From contig CAZVZM010000030.1 in NCBI GenBank assembly GCA_964630835.1, positions 1 to 22,452 of the forward strand: DNA of 22,452 bases, read 5' to 3'. The stretch is from Halarsenatibacter sp964630835 (GTDB taxonomy: Bacteria > Bacillota > Halanaerobiia > Halanaerobiales > Halarsenatibacteraceae). The first letter of the stretch is position 1. Each line of letters starts with the position of its first letter. Positions 6,993 to 14,087 of this stretch are shown here, in pieces. The position numbers and the translations under genes are program-made. The notes below the pieces were generated by a model, which was given only the letters and a program-made list of their open reading frames with translations, searched no databases and was not told where the DNA came from.

Positions 6993-8378
6993 TTATTTCA
7001 ATATCTTCACGGGAATTTTCACATTGAAAGCGGTCCCTGATTTTGCACTTTCCACAAAAATATCTCCGTTCATTGCATCAACCATCTCCCGGGTTATGGC
7101 CAGACCGATACCGGAACCTCCGGTTTCTCTCCTGCGGGATTTATCAGTCCTGTAAAATCTCTCAAAAATTAGATCCAGTTCTTCCTCATCGATGCCAATA
7201 CCTGTATCTCTTACCTCAATTGTAATTTCATCAGATTTCTGACTTGCCGAGAAATAAACTTTTCCGCCTGGATCTGTGTATTTTATTGCATTGGACAGTA
7301 AATTATCAAGGATAGTGCGCAGTCCATCTCTATCCAGACTGATTTTTCTGTCCCGGATTGCAAAATCAGCTTCAAAATCCAGCCCCGCTTTTTCCGCTTT
7401 CTTTTTATAAATATCCTTAAGTTCTTTCAAAAATTCAGAAACATCCAGAGGCTGCCCTTTGAGAGTATTGATTTTCTCCTCAGCTGAAGCCAGGTCATCG
7501 AGCCGATCAGTAAGATCGATCAAGCGCTGAGTTTCATCCAGCAGCTCATCTATGGTCTCCTCATCAGGAGTTAAAACCCCATCTTCAATTGCAGTTAAAT
7601 AGTTAAGGATGTTATTCAAAGGAGTGCGAAGCTCATGACTGAAGTCCGAAGCCGACTCTCGCCGCACTTTTTCAAGATATTGAAGTCTGTCTCCCAGTTC
7701 CGATATCTCTTCAGCTAAATCCTCTAATTCTGCCGTCTCAACCGCGGAAATTTCAATATCATACTCTCCTTTGCGCATTTTCTTAACTGCTCCAATAAAA
7801 TTTTCCAGCGGACGCGTCAATCTGCTTCCCAGGTAGTAAGTCATTGCTGCTGCAGCCAGGATTACCACTCCCGCCAGAGGGATTAAAAACGCATTTATGC
7901 TGCTGATAAAAGCTTCCGTCCTCTCCTCTATTTCAGCTGCAAGAGCAGAGCGTTCATCCCTTTCAGGCCAGGAAATCAGACCCAGATAATGATCATCGAC
8001 GTATATTTCATAACCTTCTTCCGGCAGATTGCGCATCATGCTCTCTCTCATCATACCCTCTTTTCCTTCAGCTCGATCATTATCCCGCATTCGACCCCCC
8101 ATACCACCATGAGCTGGATGAAAATTAAGATCATTTAATCTTGCATATTCTCTGATTTCTCTTCTAACCTCATTCAGACTTCCTGTCTCTTCATATATTC
8201 CATTAAGTCTACTTTCTAAATCTTCCAGATCCCGGAGAGTTTCCTCCAGCTGAAAATCCGTAAAATACCTGTCAAGGCCCACATTGAAAAGGGCTGCTGT
8301 GCCCACAATGGTTATTATTATTATGATTAATGCACCCAGAAAAAATCTTATTTTAAGACTTTTCACAGCAGATATCAT
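6993..8378 (-). CDS. membrane sensor histidine kinase (HAMP, HisKA, HATPase)
   Basis: 461 residues from the ATG at 8378; the frame is open to 8423, but that longer start overlaps the regulator by 71 bases and its extra residues are not signal-like. Order: TM1 (about 10-32), an extracytoplasmic loop of about 125 residues, TM2 (about 158-183), a HAMP linker, the H-box SHELRTPLNN with the phosphorylated His at 248, then N, G1 and G2 boxes (LLSNAIKYT, DTGIGI, GGSGIGLAI). The loop has a Met/Gly/Arg-rich patch (about 93-115, GGMGGRM then MMRESMMRN), which might bind a metal, though that is inference. It overlaps the response regulator gene by 26 bases and shares its operon. Signal and targets are not shown by the sequence. 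Confidence 0.88.
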   Translation of the reverse strand: MISAVKSLKIRFFLGALIIIIITIVGTAALFNVGLDRYFTDFQLEETLRDLEDLESRLNGIYEETGSLNEVRREIREYARLNDLNFHPAHGGMGGRMRDNDRAEGKEGMMRESMMRNLPEEGYEIYVDDHYLGLISWPERDERSALAAEIEERTEAFISSINAFLIPLAGVVILAAAAMTYYLGSRLTRPLENFIGAVKKMRKGEYDIEISAVETAELEDLAEEISELGDRLQYLEKVRRESASDFSHELRTPLNNILNYLTAIEDGVLTPDEETIDELLDETQRLIDLTDRLDDLASAEEKINTLKGQPLDVSEFLKELKDIYKKKAEKAGLDFEADFAIRDRKISLDRDGLRTILDNLLSNAIKYTDPGGKVYFSASQKSDEITIEVRDTGIGIDEEELDLIFERFYRTDKSRRRETGGSGIGLAITREMVDAMNGDIFVESAKSGTAFNVKIPVKILK

Positions 8379-9051
8379 CTCGCATTTTATAACCTCTGCC
8401 ATATACGGTTTCGATGAGATCATCCCTGGGCAAAGATAATTTTTTTCTAATATTCTTTACATGAACATCGATGGTGCGATCCATAGATTCAAAATTAATT
8501 CCGGGGGCCCTGCGGGCAAGCTGTTCCCTGCTTAAAATCTGCCCCCTGTGCTCCAGCAGAATATGGAAAATCCCTGCCTCTGTGGCAGTAAGATTAACCT
8601 CCTGCCCGCCAACAATAAATTTATTCTCCCCCGGATAAACATCCAGCTCCAGCCCGGGAAAGGATACTTTCTTCACCTGGAAAAAATCCCTGTTTCTATT
8701 TAAAATAGCCTTAACCCGGGCCACCAGCTCTCTGGGACTGAAGGGTTTTACCACATAATCGTCTGCTCCTCTTTCAAATCCTTCCAGTTTTTCCTTCTCG
8801 GATGAACGGGCGGTTAACATGAGAATGGGAAGATTAGAAAAATCTCTGATTTCCTCTGCCACCTTCTCGCCCGAAATCCCCGGCAGCATAAGATCAAGCA
8901 CCAGCAAATCCGGTTCATTCTCATAAACCATTTCCAGAGCTGCATCGCCCCTGGCTGCAGTTTCCACTGTAAATCCAGCTTCTTCCAGGTAGCGCTCGGA
9001 AATTTTTCGCACTTTTTCTTCATCATCGACGACAAGCACTCTGTGCTTCAT
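8353..9051 (-). CDS. OmpR/PhoB-family response regulator
   Basis: 232 residues. The receiver domain has the acidic pocket D9-D10, phospho-acceptor D53 (LLVLDLMLP), T80 and K102 (VVKPFSP), all intact. After a linker, residues about 130-228 form the winged-helix DNA-binding domain (LTATEAGIFHILLEHRGQILSR split over the first helices, then a recognition helix and VYGRGYKM wing). It is the partner of the downstream histidine kinase, with which it overlaps. TGGAGG precedes the ATG. Conserved residues indicate a working phosphorelay output. Its regulon is unknown; the secreted small protein encoded just upstream on the same strand is a reasonable candidate target. Confidence 0.92.
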   Translation of the reverse strand: MKHRVLVVDDEEKVRKISERYLEEAGFTVETAARGDAALEMVYENEPDLLVLDLMLPGISGEKVAEEIRDFSNLPILMLTARSSEKEKLEGFERGADDYVVKPFSPRELVARVKAILNRNRDFFQVKKVSFPGLELDVYPGENKFIVGGQEVNLTATEAGIFHILLEHRGQILSREQLARRAPGINFESMDRTIDVHVKNIRKKLSLPRDDLIETVYGRGYKMRDDICCEKS

Positions 9052-9211
9052 TATAAATTACCTCCAGCACAGGGAGAGTGTTTTCTCCTCAGTTTTAATT
9101 TTGCGGATATTTCATGTGAATAGAGCCACATATTTTCAAGGATAAGCATTTAAAAATAGCTTCCACTGTTGGATTATTTCTCGGAAAAGTGACAGAGTCC
9201 TCCAAAATTCA

Positions 9212-9243
9212 AAGCAGGAGCTGAAATATTTCAACCCCTGCTT
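9212..9243. promoter_or_regulatory. inverted repeat upstream of response regulator
   Basis: AAGCAGG at 9212-9218 and CCTGCTT at 9237-9243 form perfect 7-bp arms around a central self-complementary TGAAATATTTCA. No strong T-run follows on either strand, so it may be a dyad operator or leader hairpin instead of a terminator. It is about 160 bases before the regulator start, within the 293-bp gap 9052-9344, in which I see no gene. Confidence 0.4.
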
Positions 9244-9299
9244 AAATACTGCCTCTCAATTTTTCTGCCCGTTCAGATCAGATTCCTTCTATAGCTCCC

Positions 9300-9338
9300 C
9301 CACAGACAGGCTTTTCTGCAGAGAAAACAAATCTGTGG
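9300..9338 (-). terminator. hairpin after small secreted protein gene
   Basis: CCACAGA at 9300-9306 pairs with TCTGTGG at 9332-9338, just past the stop of the secreted-protein gene at 9345. On the minus strand it lacks a clear T-run, so it may end transcription weakly or shape the mRNA 3' end before the two-component genes. Confidence 0.35.
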
Positions 9339-9344
9339 AGAATA

Positions 9345-9629
9345 TTATAACTGCTGTCCCTGTCTCATTTTTTGATTGCGCTGCTGTCTAAAATTCTTTT
9401 CGCCCCGATCTCCTTCTGCTCTTTCTTCCATCCTTTCTCTCCTAAATTCTTCTCTCTGCTCCAGCTGCTGAGGCTCACCGTCGCACACTTCGCAGTATAC
9501 TCCTGGCCCGCGTTCACTCCTGCGATTAATCTCATGATTTTCCACCGATTCGGCCTGAATATTTACAACCATCATGCCAGCTACCAGCAAAACCACTACA
9601 ATAAATACTGGTGCAAAATACCTTTTCAC
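9345..9629 (-). CDS. small secreted Arg/Glu/Gln-rich protein with CxxC
   Basis: 94 residues from GTG at 9629, chosen because GGGAGG sits eight bases before it; the same frame is open to 9707 without a good ribosome site. The N-terminus VKRYFAPVFIVVVLLVAGMM is a Sec signal or anchor, probably cut near the QAES sequence. The mature part is short, highly charged and low in hydrophobic residues, with one C-E-V-C pair and runs of R, E and Q. I do not recognise a family. It lies directly before a two-component operon on the same strand, as small periplasmic regulators of the CpxP/Spy kind often do, but no LTxxQ motif is present, so this is only a positional analogy. The 297 bp between it and tatC (9630-9926) hold no supported gene. 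Confidence 0.65.
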   Translation of the reverse strand: MKRYFAPVFIVVVLLVAGMMVVNIQAESVENHEINRRSERGPGVYCEVCDGEPQQLEQREEFRRERMEERAEGDRGEKNFRQQRNQKMRQGQQL

Positions 9630-9926
9630 TATTTTCACCTCCCTGTAAAATCTCACTTTTATTTCATATATAATATTACAGGGAAAATATAAAGCAAATA
9701 TAAACATCTCAAAATAATATCATTTCTGTGTTTCCCGTTGAAAACATATTAAATGAAAGACTCTGGCTTTAATTCTTGTTAATAACATTATATAATGAAT
9801 GTTGATAGGCTGAGAAAAAATATCAGACATTACAGGGAGAAAAACAGGAAGAATAAGCTCCAGGCTCAAACAATTAGTTAATTAGACTCGAAAATTTATC
9901 AATAAACAAGAAAGGGAGTCCGAAAC

Positions 9927-10640
9927 ATGGCCGAAGATGATGAAAGAGAACTGACCGATAAAGAAATGTCTATCGTAGAACATCTGGGAGAGCTGCGCAG
10001 CCGCATTGTCAAATCACTGGTGGCTGTGGCTGTATTTTCTATTGCTTCTTATTTCTTTTCTGAACAGGTTGTTGATTATCTTTCCCAACCCGCAGGAGAG
10101 CTGGTATTTTTAAGCCCTACTGAAGCCTTCATAACGTATATAAAGGTATCCATTCTCATGGGGCTTCTTATAGCTTTGCCTTTCGTTATATATCAATTCT
10201 GGAAATTTGTCCTGCCAGCTCTTAAGGCCAGGGAAAAAAAGTTTTTTTACATCCTCATGCCAACTTCTCTGGTCCTGTTTTACGCAGGTGTACTCTTTGG
10301 TTTTTTTATTGTGCTGCCCCTGGGCCTAAATTTCCTTTTGAACTTTGGCAGTCCCGAACTGGAGGCCATGATTTCTCTGGATAGATATGTTTCCTTTTTG
10401 CTTACCCTTCTTATCCCCTTTGGACTGATTTTCCAGATGCCCCTCATTCTCAATTTGATGATCAAAATGGGTCTGGTAAAGCGCAAAACCCTTGCTTCCA
10501 TGAGAAGATATGTTATCGTCCTCATTTTTATTGTTGGGGCAATTTTAACTCCACCAGATATTATAACGCAGGCCTTTTTAGCCGGCCCCTTAATTTTACT
10601 ATTTGAAGGCAGTCTGCTGGTTGCTCGATTGATAAACTAA
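9927..10640 (+). CDS. tatC: Sec-independent protein translocase subunit TatC
   Basis: 237 residues, the usual TatC length. The N-terminal cytoplasmic segment carries the conserved HLGELRSR (H19 to R26), used in signal-peptide recognition, followed by six membrane helices and the LSPTEAF segment that corresponds to the conserved F-x-P-x-E region after TM1. Later blocks (FWKFVLPAL, LPFVIYQ, GAILTPPD) are typical. TatC is the receptor for twin-arginine precursors in the membrane. AAGGGAG lies eight bases before the ATG. No tatA/tatB gene is visible beside it, so the pore subunit must be elsewhere. A TATAAT at 9791-9796 may be its -10 but lacks a good -35. The two radical SAM proteins at 1159 and 4705 with RRxFI leaders are plausible clients. 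Confidence 0.95.
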   Translation: MAEDDERELTDKEMSIVEHLGELRSRIVKSLVAVAVFSIASYFFSEQVVDYLSQPAGELVFLSPTEAFITYIKVSILMGLLIALPFVIYQFWKFVLPALKAREKKFFYILMPTSLVLFYAGVLFGFFIVLPLGLNFLLNFGSPELEAMISLDRYVSFLLTLLIPFGLIFQMPLILNLMIKMGLVKRKTLASMRRYVIVLIFIVGAILTPPDIITQAFLAGPLILLFEGSLLVARLIN

Positions 10641-10707
10641 ATCTTACAGGAATTTAATGCACGCAAGTTTTCAACGAAAAAATGTTAAAAAAACTTATCA
10701 GCATACA

Positions 10708-10737
10708 TTGACAGCTATTACTGTTAAGCAATATTAT
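10708..10737 (+). promoter_or_regulatory. possible promoter facing the tatC terminator
   Basis: TTGACA at 10708-10713 and TATTAT at 10732-10737 with 18 bases between. A transcript would begin about at the base of the terminator hairpin and, if it read through, would be antisense to the FMN-binding-domain gene. In AT-rich DNA this may be chance. Confidence 0.3.
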
Positions 10738-10747
10738 GAAAATTATT

Positions 10748-10785
10748 AAGCCCGGCCCTTTTGGGCCGGGCTTACTTATTTTATT
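10748..10785. terminator. bidirectional rho-independent terminator
   Basis: Perfect 11-bp inverted repeat AAGCCCGGCCC / GGGCCGGGCTT with a TTTT loop (10748-10773), followed on the plus strand by T-rich ACTTATTTTATT and on the minus strand by AATAATTTT. It can end both tatC and the convergent gene at 10873-11382. Confidence 0.9.
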
Positions 10786-10872
10786 GCGTTATAGCATTCT
10801 CTGGCATTATGGTATTCATGACTTCTTATCAAATTTAATTAAATTGACTTCTAACTGATTAAATTATAGAAA

Positions 10873-11382
10873 TTATTCTCGATATCTTCCCCGGTTAAAG
10901 GCATCCCGAACAGCTGAAGCAACCTTAGATGATCTGATAGTTGCAGCGGTGAAACCATCCACCTCTTCAGGCTCAATAGCTTCAAGAGCCGGTGTACCAT
11001 CGGGGGTTCCTTCCAGATACCCCAATCTTTCATTAATTTCGCTGAGACCCTGTGCCCCTACCAGATACTCAAGAGCTGATTCATATTGTTCTCTGATACC
11101 CACAAAAGTATCCGCGACATCTTCATCATAATAATCTACACCGTCATAATACTGATGTCTCATACTTACCCCCACAATTTCTTCATCTTCGAGGGTGACC
11201 TGCAGACTAATATTGATCACACCGTGATCCATGAAGCTGCCTCGATAATCTCCGTCCAATAGATCCCAGTGTTCCCCATAAGAAACTTCACCATGGCTGT
11301 CAGCAGCTACATCAGCGGAGAAAGCAAAAACAAGTGATAATGAGACAGCTGCTACCCCAATTAACATAAGACTTCTTTTCAT
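10873..11382 (-). CDS. exported FMN-binding-domain protein
   Basis: 169 residues. A Sec signal peptide (about 1-27, ending near VAAD) is followed by a domain that fits the FMN_bind fold of NqrC/RnfG: DGDYRGSF opens it, with a Y-x-G start and GVINISLQVTLEDEEIVGVSM as the paired strands, and EVDGFTAATIRSSKVASAV closes it. In flavinylated members the motif is D-x-x-(S/T)-G-A-T, where ApbE attaches FMN to the last Thr; here it reads D-G-F-T-A-A-T, so T148 could be flavinylated, with Ala in place of Gly. It is probably a small extracytoplasmic electron carrier. The ATG is preceded by AAAGGAGG. A possible promoter lies at 11537-11565. No apbE or Rnf genes are in the window. Confidence 0.7.
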   Translation of the reverse strand: MKRSLMLIGVAAVSLSLVFAFSADVAADSHGEVSYGEHWDLLDGDYRGSFMDHGVINISLQVTLEDEEIVGVSMRHQYYDGVDYYDEDVADTFVGIREQYESALEYLVGAQGLSEINERLGYLEGTPDGTPALEAIEPEEVDGFTAATIRSSKVASAVRDAFNRGRYRE

Positions 11383-11536
11383 AAGTTAGTTAGCCTCCTT
11401 TAAATAGTTTATAATAGAAGTTATTTTACTCCCCCTTCAGGCTAAGGCACATTCTCAGCACCAAAAGTTTGTGAGGATTTCCTCATCAAATTTTATCCCC
11501 AAATTAAATTTATTTTTCGCAAGGGGGAGCATAAAT

Positions 11537-11565
11537 ATATTATCATCAATTCCTAAATAAGTCAA
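11537..11565 (-). promoter_or_regulatory. possible promoter for FMN-binding-domain gene
   Basis: On the minus strand TTGACT (11565-11560), 17 bases, then TAATAT (11542-11537). It would give a leader of about 150 nt, which includes an interrupted palindrome TGAGGATTTCCTCA at 11472-11485. The remainder of 11383-11615 shows no gene. Confidence 0.4.
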
Positions 11566-11615
11566 TTAAATAAGTTATGATAATGGGTAAAAAAATAAAC
11601 CGATACAGCAGGACC

Positions 11616-12089
11616 TTAAGTATCTCCATCCATCACCACTATCGTACCGACCAGGCGATCGCCCAGTCTTATTCCCTCAGGATCGGAAGTAAGAACAATT
11701 AATTCGATCAATTTAAATATAGCTCCCACAATTGGCCCAAGGACCCAGCCCAGAAGAGGTATGATCCTTACTGCCCTGCCCGGAGCTAAAGTGAGGTTTC
11801 TCCATGCAGAGGTTTTTATATCAACTGTATAATTTCCCTCACTCTCTTTCCCCTCCCCCCAGTTTGTCCCGTCTTTTTTCTCCAGCTTGAGACCCAATAA
11901 CTTCTTTCCTATGCTCTTATTTTTCCATTGAGGATATCCGGTCAACCTGTACATAATTGCATCCTTGCTCAATATATAAAGAAGTCCGAATATTCCTCCC
12001 ACTATGGGAACAAAAAAAAGAAAGGATCCTATCAAACTATCAATGAAGGCGGCCAGAAGCCGGCGCCAGATAGGAGCAGGTTTACTCAA
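11616..12089 (-). CDS. RDD family membrane protein
   Basis: 157 residues. RRLLAAFIDSLI near residues 9-20 is the R...D signature of RDD proteins, followed by a first hydrophobic segment (about 14-44), the segment SIGKKLLGLKL, a charged insertion (about 72-95), and two C-terminal hydrophobic stretches ending RLGDRLVGTIVV. RDD proteins are small membrane proteins, some of which affect ion or compatible-solute transport, but most have no known role. The start is TTG at 12089 with AAGGGG about seven bases before it. It is divergent from hsp20, whose promoter lies in the 109-bp gap. It has no clear operon partner. Confidence 0.85.
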   Translation of the reverse strand: MSKPAPIWRRLLAAFIDSLIGSFLFFVPIVGGIFGLLYILSKDAIMYRLTGYPQWKNKSIGKKLLGLKLEKKDGTNWGEGKESEGNYTVDIKTSAWRNLTLAPGRAVRIIPLLGWVLGPIVGAIFKLIELIVLTSDPEGIRLGDRLVGTIVVMDGDT

Positions 12090-12108
12090 TTTACCACCCC
12101 TTTTGCCC

Positions 12109-12137
12109 TTGACTTTCTTTGACTTTTATCCTATAAT
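12109..12137 (+). promoter_or_regulatory. hsp20 promoter, SigA-like
   Basis: TTGACT at 12109-12114, 17-base spacer, TATAAT at 12132-12137; start of transcription expected near 12144. A second TTGACT at 12119-12124 is too close to the -10 to serve. No CIRCE (HrcA) inverted repeat is visible, so heat control, if any, acts in another way. Confidence 0.75.
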
Positions 12138-12198
12138 ATTTACAGAAGGTCAGGGAAGATAAAATTAGTGATTAAATAAAAATACGGAGGTGCTAAAA

Positions 12199-12645
12199 AT
12201 GTTTGATCTGATACCCTTTGACGAAGGTAGAGGACGGAAAAGGACCCGACGTTCTCCGGCCGAAAACATCCTTGATAGTTTTCTCTCCGAAGGAATGAAA
12301 GGCATGCGCGATGTTTTCCGGGAAGGATTTAAAACTGACATTATAGAAGAGGATGACAGATTTATAATTGAAGCAGAGCTGCCCGGCATGGACAAGGATG
12401 ATATCAATTTAGAACTGGAGGAAAACATCCTGACAATATCAGCCCGCCACAGTCAGGAACAGGAACGCAGAGACGCCAACTATCTAAGAAGAGAGAGAAG
12501 AACCGGCGCCTATCAGCGCAGCTTTCAGCTTGACAATGTCAGAGAAGAGGAAATTTCTGCCGAATTTGAAAATGGCATCCTCAAGATAGATCTGCCCAAA
12601 GAGGAGCATGATGGCACACAGAGAAAAACAATTGATATCAACTGA
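12199..12645 (+). CDS. hsp20: Hsp20/alpha-crystallin small heat shock protein
   Basis: 148 residues from the ATG at 12199; GGAGGTG at 12187-12192 is the ribosome site, so the upstream in-frame GTG at 12190 that overlaps it is not the start. A short variable N-terminus (FDLIPFDEGRG) is followed by the alpha-crystallin domain (about residues 45-140) with DRFIIEAELPGMDKDDI and the closing FENGILKIDLPK, which contains the conserved G-(I/V)-L motif. Such proteins are ATP-independent holdases that bind unfolding proteins in the cytoplasm. It is transcribed alone, from a near-consensus promoter to a strong terminator. Confidence 0.93.
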   Translation: MFDLIPFDEGRGRKRTRRSPAENILDSFLSEGMKGMRDVFREGFKTDIIEEDDRFIIEAELPGMDKDDINLELEENILTISARHSQEQERRDANYLRRERRTGAYQRSFQLDNVREEEISAEFENGILKIDLPKEEHDGTQRKTIDIN

Positions 12646-12749
12646 AATTTATCAACAAAATTAGCTTCATCCAGGAGATCAAAATTGAAATAGATATGTA
12701 TAAATCACAGGAAAATTATTGATTGATTAATTTAAGAAACAAGATCTAG

Positions 12750-12782
12750 AGCGGCCTATCAGGGCCGCTTTTATTTTCTTTT
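12750..12782. terminator. rho-independent terminator after hsp20
   Basis: AGCGGCC at 12750-12756 pairs with GGCCGCT at 12763-12769 across a six-base loop, then a long T-rich tail on the plus strand. It ends hsp20 and separates it from the convergent gene at 12821. Confidence 0.85.
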
Positions 12783-12820
12783 TTCTTTTTCCTTTATTAT
12801 TTTTTCTCTCGGTTAAGAAA

Positions 12821-13978
12821 TCAGCGAAGGAAATCCTTTACGAGAACCAGGGGGGTCCCCTCGTCGGCAGAACCGGATATAAGGTCCGCCAGACTGGCAA
12901 TTAAATCCTTGGCCTTGCGGGGAGTGGTGCCCTCATCTTCTGTTTCTACTTTTTCCCCTCTGATCATACGCTCTATTTCCTCCTGATCATAGCCTTCGCT
13001 GGCGTATTTATCCACTATATACTTATACTTATTGCCCCTTCTAATTTTATCCTCCAGACCCGAGGTAAAGCCAAAAGCCGTTACGGGATCGGCCAGCTCA
13101 TAAATGCCGGTCTCCGGATCTTTGTAGGCTCCATCTCCATATATTATAACTTCGATATCTCGCTCCAGCTCATTTTTGATCTCTTCCTTCAGGTTCCTGG
13201 CAAACTCAAAGGGCTTGCTGGGAGCCAGTTTAATTCTTTCGCCGGAGGAGAGATTGCTGCCCAGAAGTCCCCACTGACTTCTCTCCTCACCATTGCAGAT
13301 GCTGGTCAGATCCATCACTTCGATAAATTTAGACAGTTGTTTTGCCCTTTCTATGACCTCCAGTTTATCCTTGCGGCGGCTGTGGATAGAAGAAATTATC
13401 ACAGCATCGATCTCTTCAGTTATAAGTGCCCGGGGATCATTGCAGAGATAAATTTCATGGTCTGCCATCTCCTCCGTTATTATATCCTGATAAAGCTCCA
13501 GATAATTTATCCCAGTTATGGGATGATTAAACTCGAGCTCCTGGTTGCTCTTCAATTCCTCATAATCATGCACCATCCCGTTCTCCAGCTCTCCTTCTAC
13601 GACCTGATTACCCACTTCATCACCGGGAAAGCTCTGCTGAATAATTACCCTTCCGTTTTTCACCGCCCGGGCAAAGGCCTTCAATATAGCTGAAAACCTG
13701 TTGCGGCTGGTTATGGGAAATTGAACAAGTAGTGTGTAATTCTCTTTAATGCCGTGTTCCTCATGCAGCTCCTCCACTATTTCATCGACAGTAACATAGT
13801 TTCCCTGCGAGCGGGCAACCACAGATTCTGTCACACACAAAACATCGTCATCATCCAGCATTCCATCATCAAAGCAGCGATTTAAAAGAAACATTATTTC
13901 CTCATTTAGATTTACATCCGGAGTAATAGCACCAAGTCTAAGCCCGTAGGCAGAAACTCCTATATAATCCCGATTCAT
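12821..13978 (-). CDS. coenzyme F420-0:L-glutamate ligase (CofE)-like protein
   Basis: 385 residues. The first 60 residues resemble the CofE N-terminus: YGLRLGAITPDVNLNEEI, then DDDDVLCVTESVVARSQG, which matches the GD-x-L-x-V-T-x-x-x-V-(S/A)-x-x-(E/Q)-G block. The C-terminal half contains GDGAYKDPETGIYELADPV. CofE joins glutamate to F420-0 by a gamma linkage using GTP. The protein is longer than archaeal CofE (about 250 residues), and no other F420 gene is in the window, so a different amino-acid ligation is quite possible. AAGGAGG precedes the ATG. It follows the PdxR-like gene by 109 bases on the same strand and may be partly co-transcribed with it. Family call fairly good, function open. 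Confidence 0.65.
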   Translation of the reverse strand: MNRDYIGVSAYGLRLGAITPDVNLNEEIMFLLNRCFDDGMLDDDDVLCVTESVVARSQGNYVTVDEIVEELHEEHGIKENYTLLVQFPITSRNRFSAILKAFARAVKNGRVIIQQSFPGDEVGNQVVEGELENGMVHDYEELKSNQELEFNHPITGINYLELYQDIITEEMADHEIYLCNDPRALITEEIDAVIISSIHSRRKDKLEVIERAKQLSKFIEVMDLTSICNGEERSQWGLLGSNLSSGERIKLAPSKPFEFARNLKEEIKNELERDIEVIIYGDGAYKDPETGIYELADPVTAFGFTSGLEDKIRRGNKYKYIVDKYASEGYDQEEIERMIRGEKVETEDEGTTPRKAKDLIASLADLISGSADEGTPLVLVKDFLR

Positions 13979-14087
13979 TTTAGCAAACCTCCTTAAGCAT
14001 TTCCTCTACCACAAGTATACAATGAATTGCCGCAAATTTAAACAGGCTAGATCCAAAATTTTTATCTTATTCGTAGAAGAGGTTGAA

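Noticed and set aside
8379..8423. Longer start of the histidine kinase
   Set aside because: It would overlap the response regulator by 71 bases and its extra 15 residues add nothing typical; the ATG at 8378 sits just before the first membrane helix.
9795..9881. 28-codon frame upstream of tatC, considered as a small gene or tatA
   Set aside because: No ribosome site, no membrane helix, and its ATG overlaps a possible -10 box. It is not TatA-like.
12138..12198. Possible CIRCE heat-shock operator before hsp20
   Set aside because: No TTAGCACTC/GAGTGCTAA inverted repeat is present in the leader.
12165..12428. Minus-strand frame opposite hsp20
   Set aside because: Low-complexity Ser-rich shadow of the heat shock gene.
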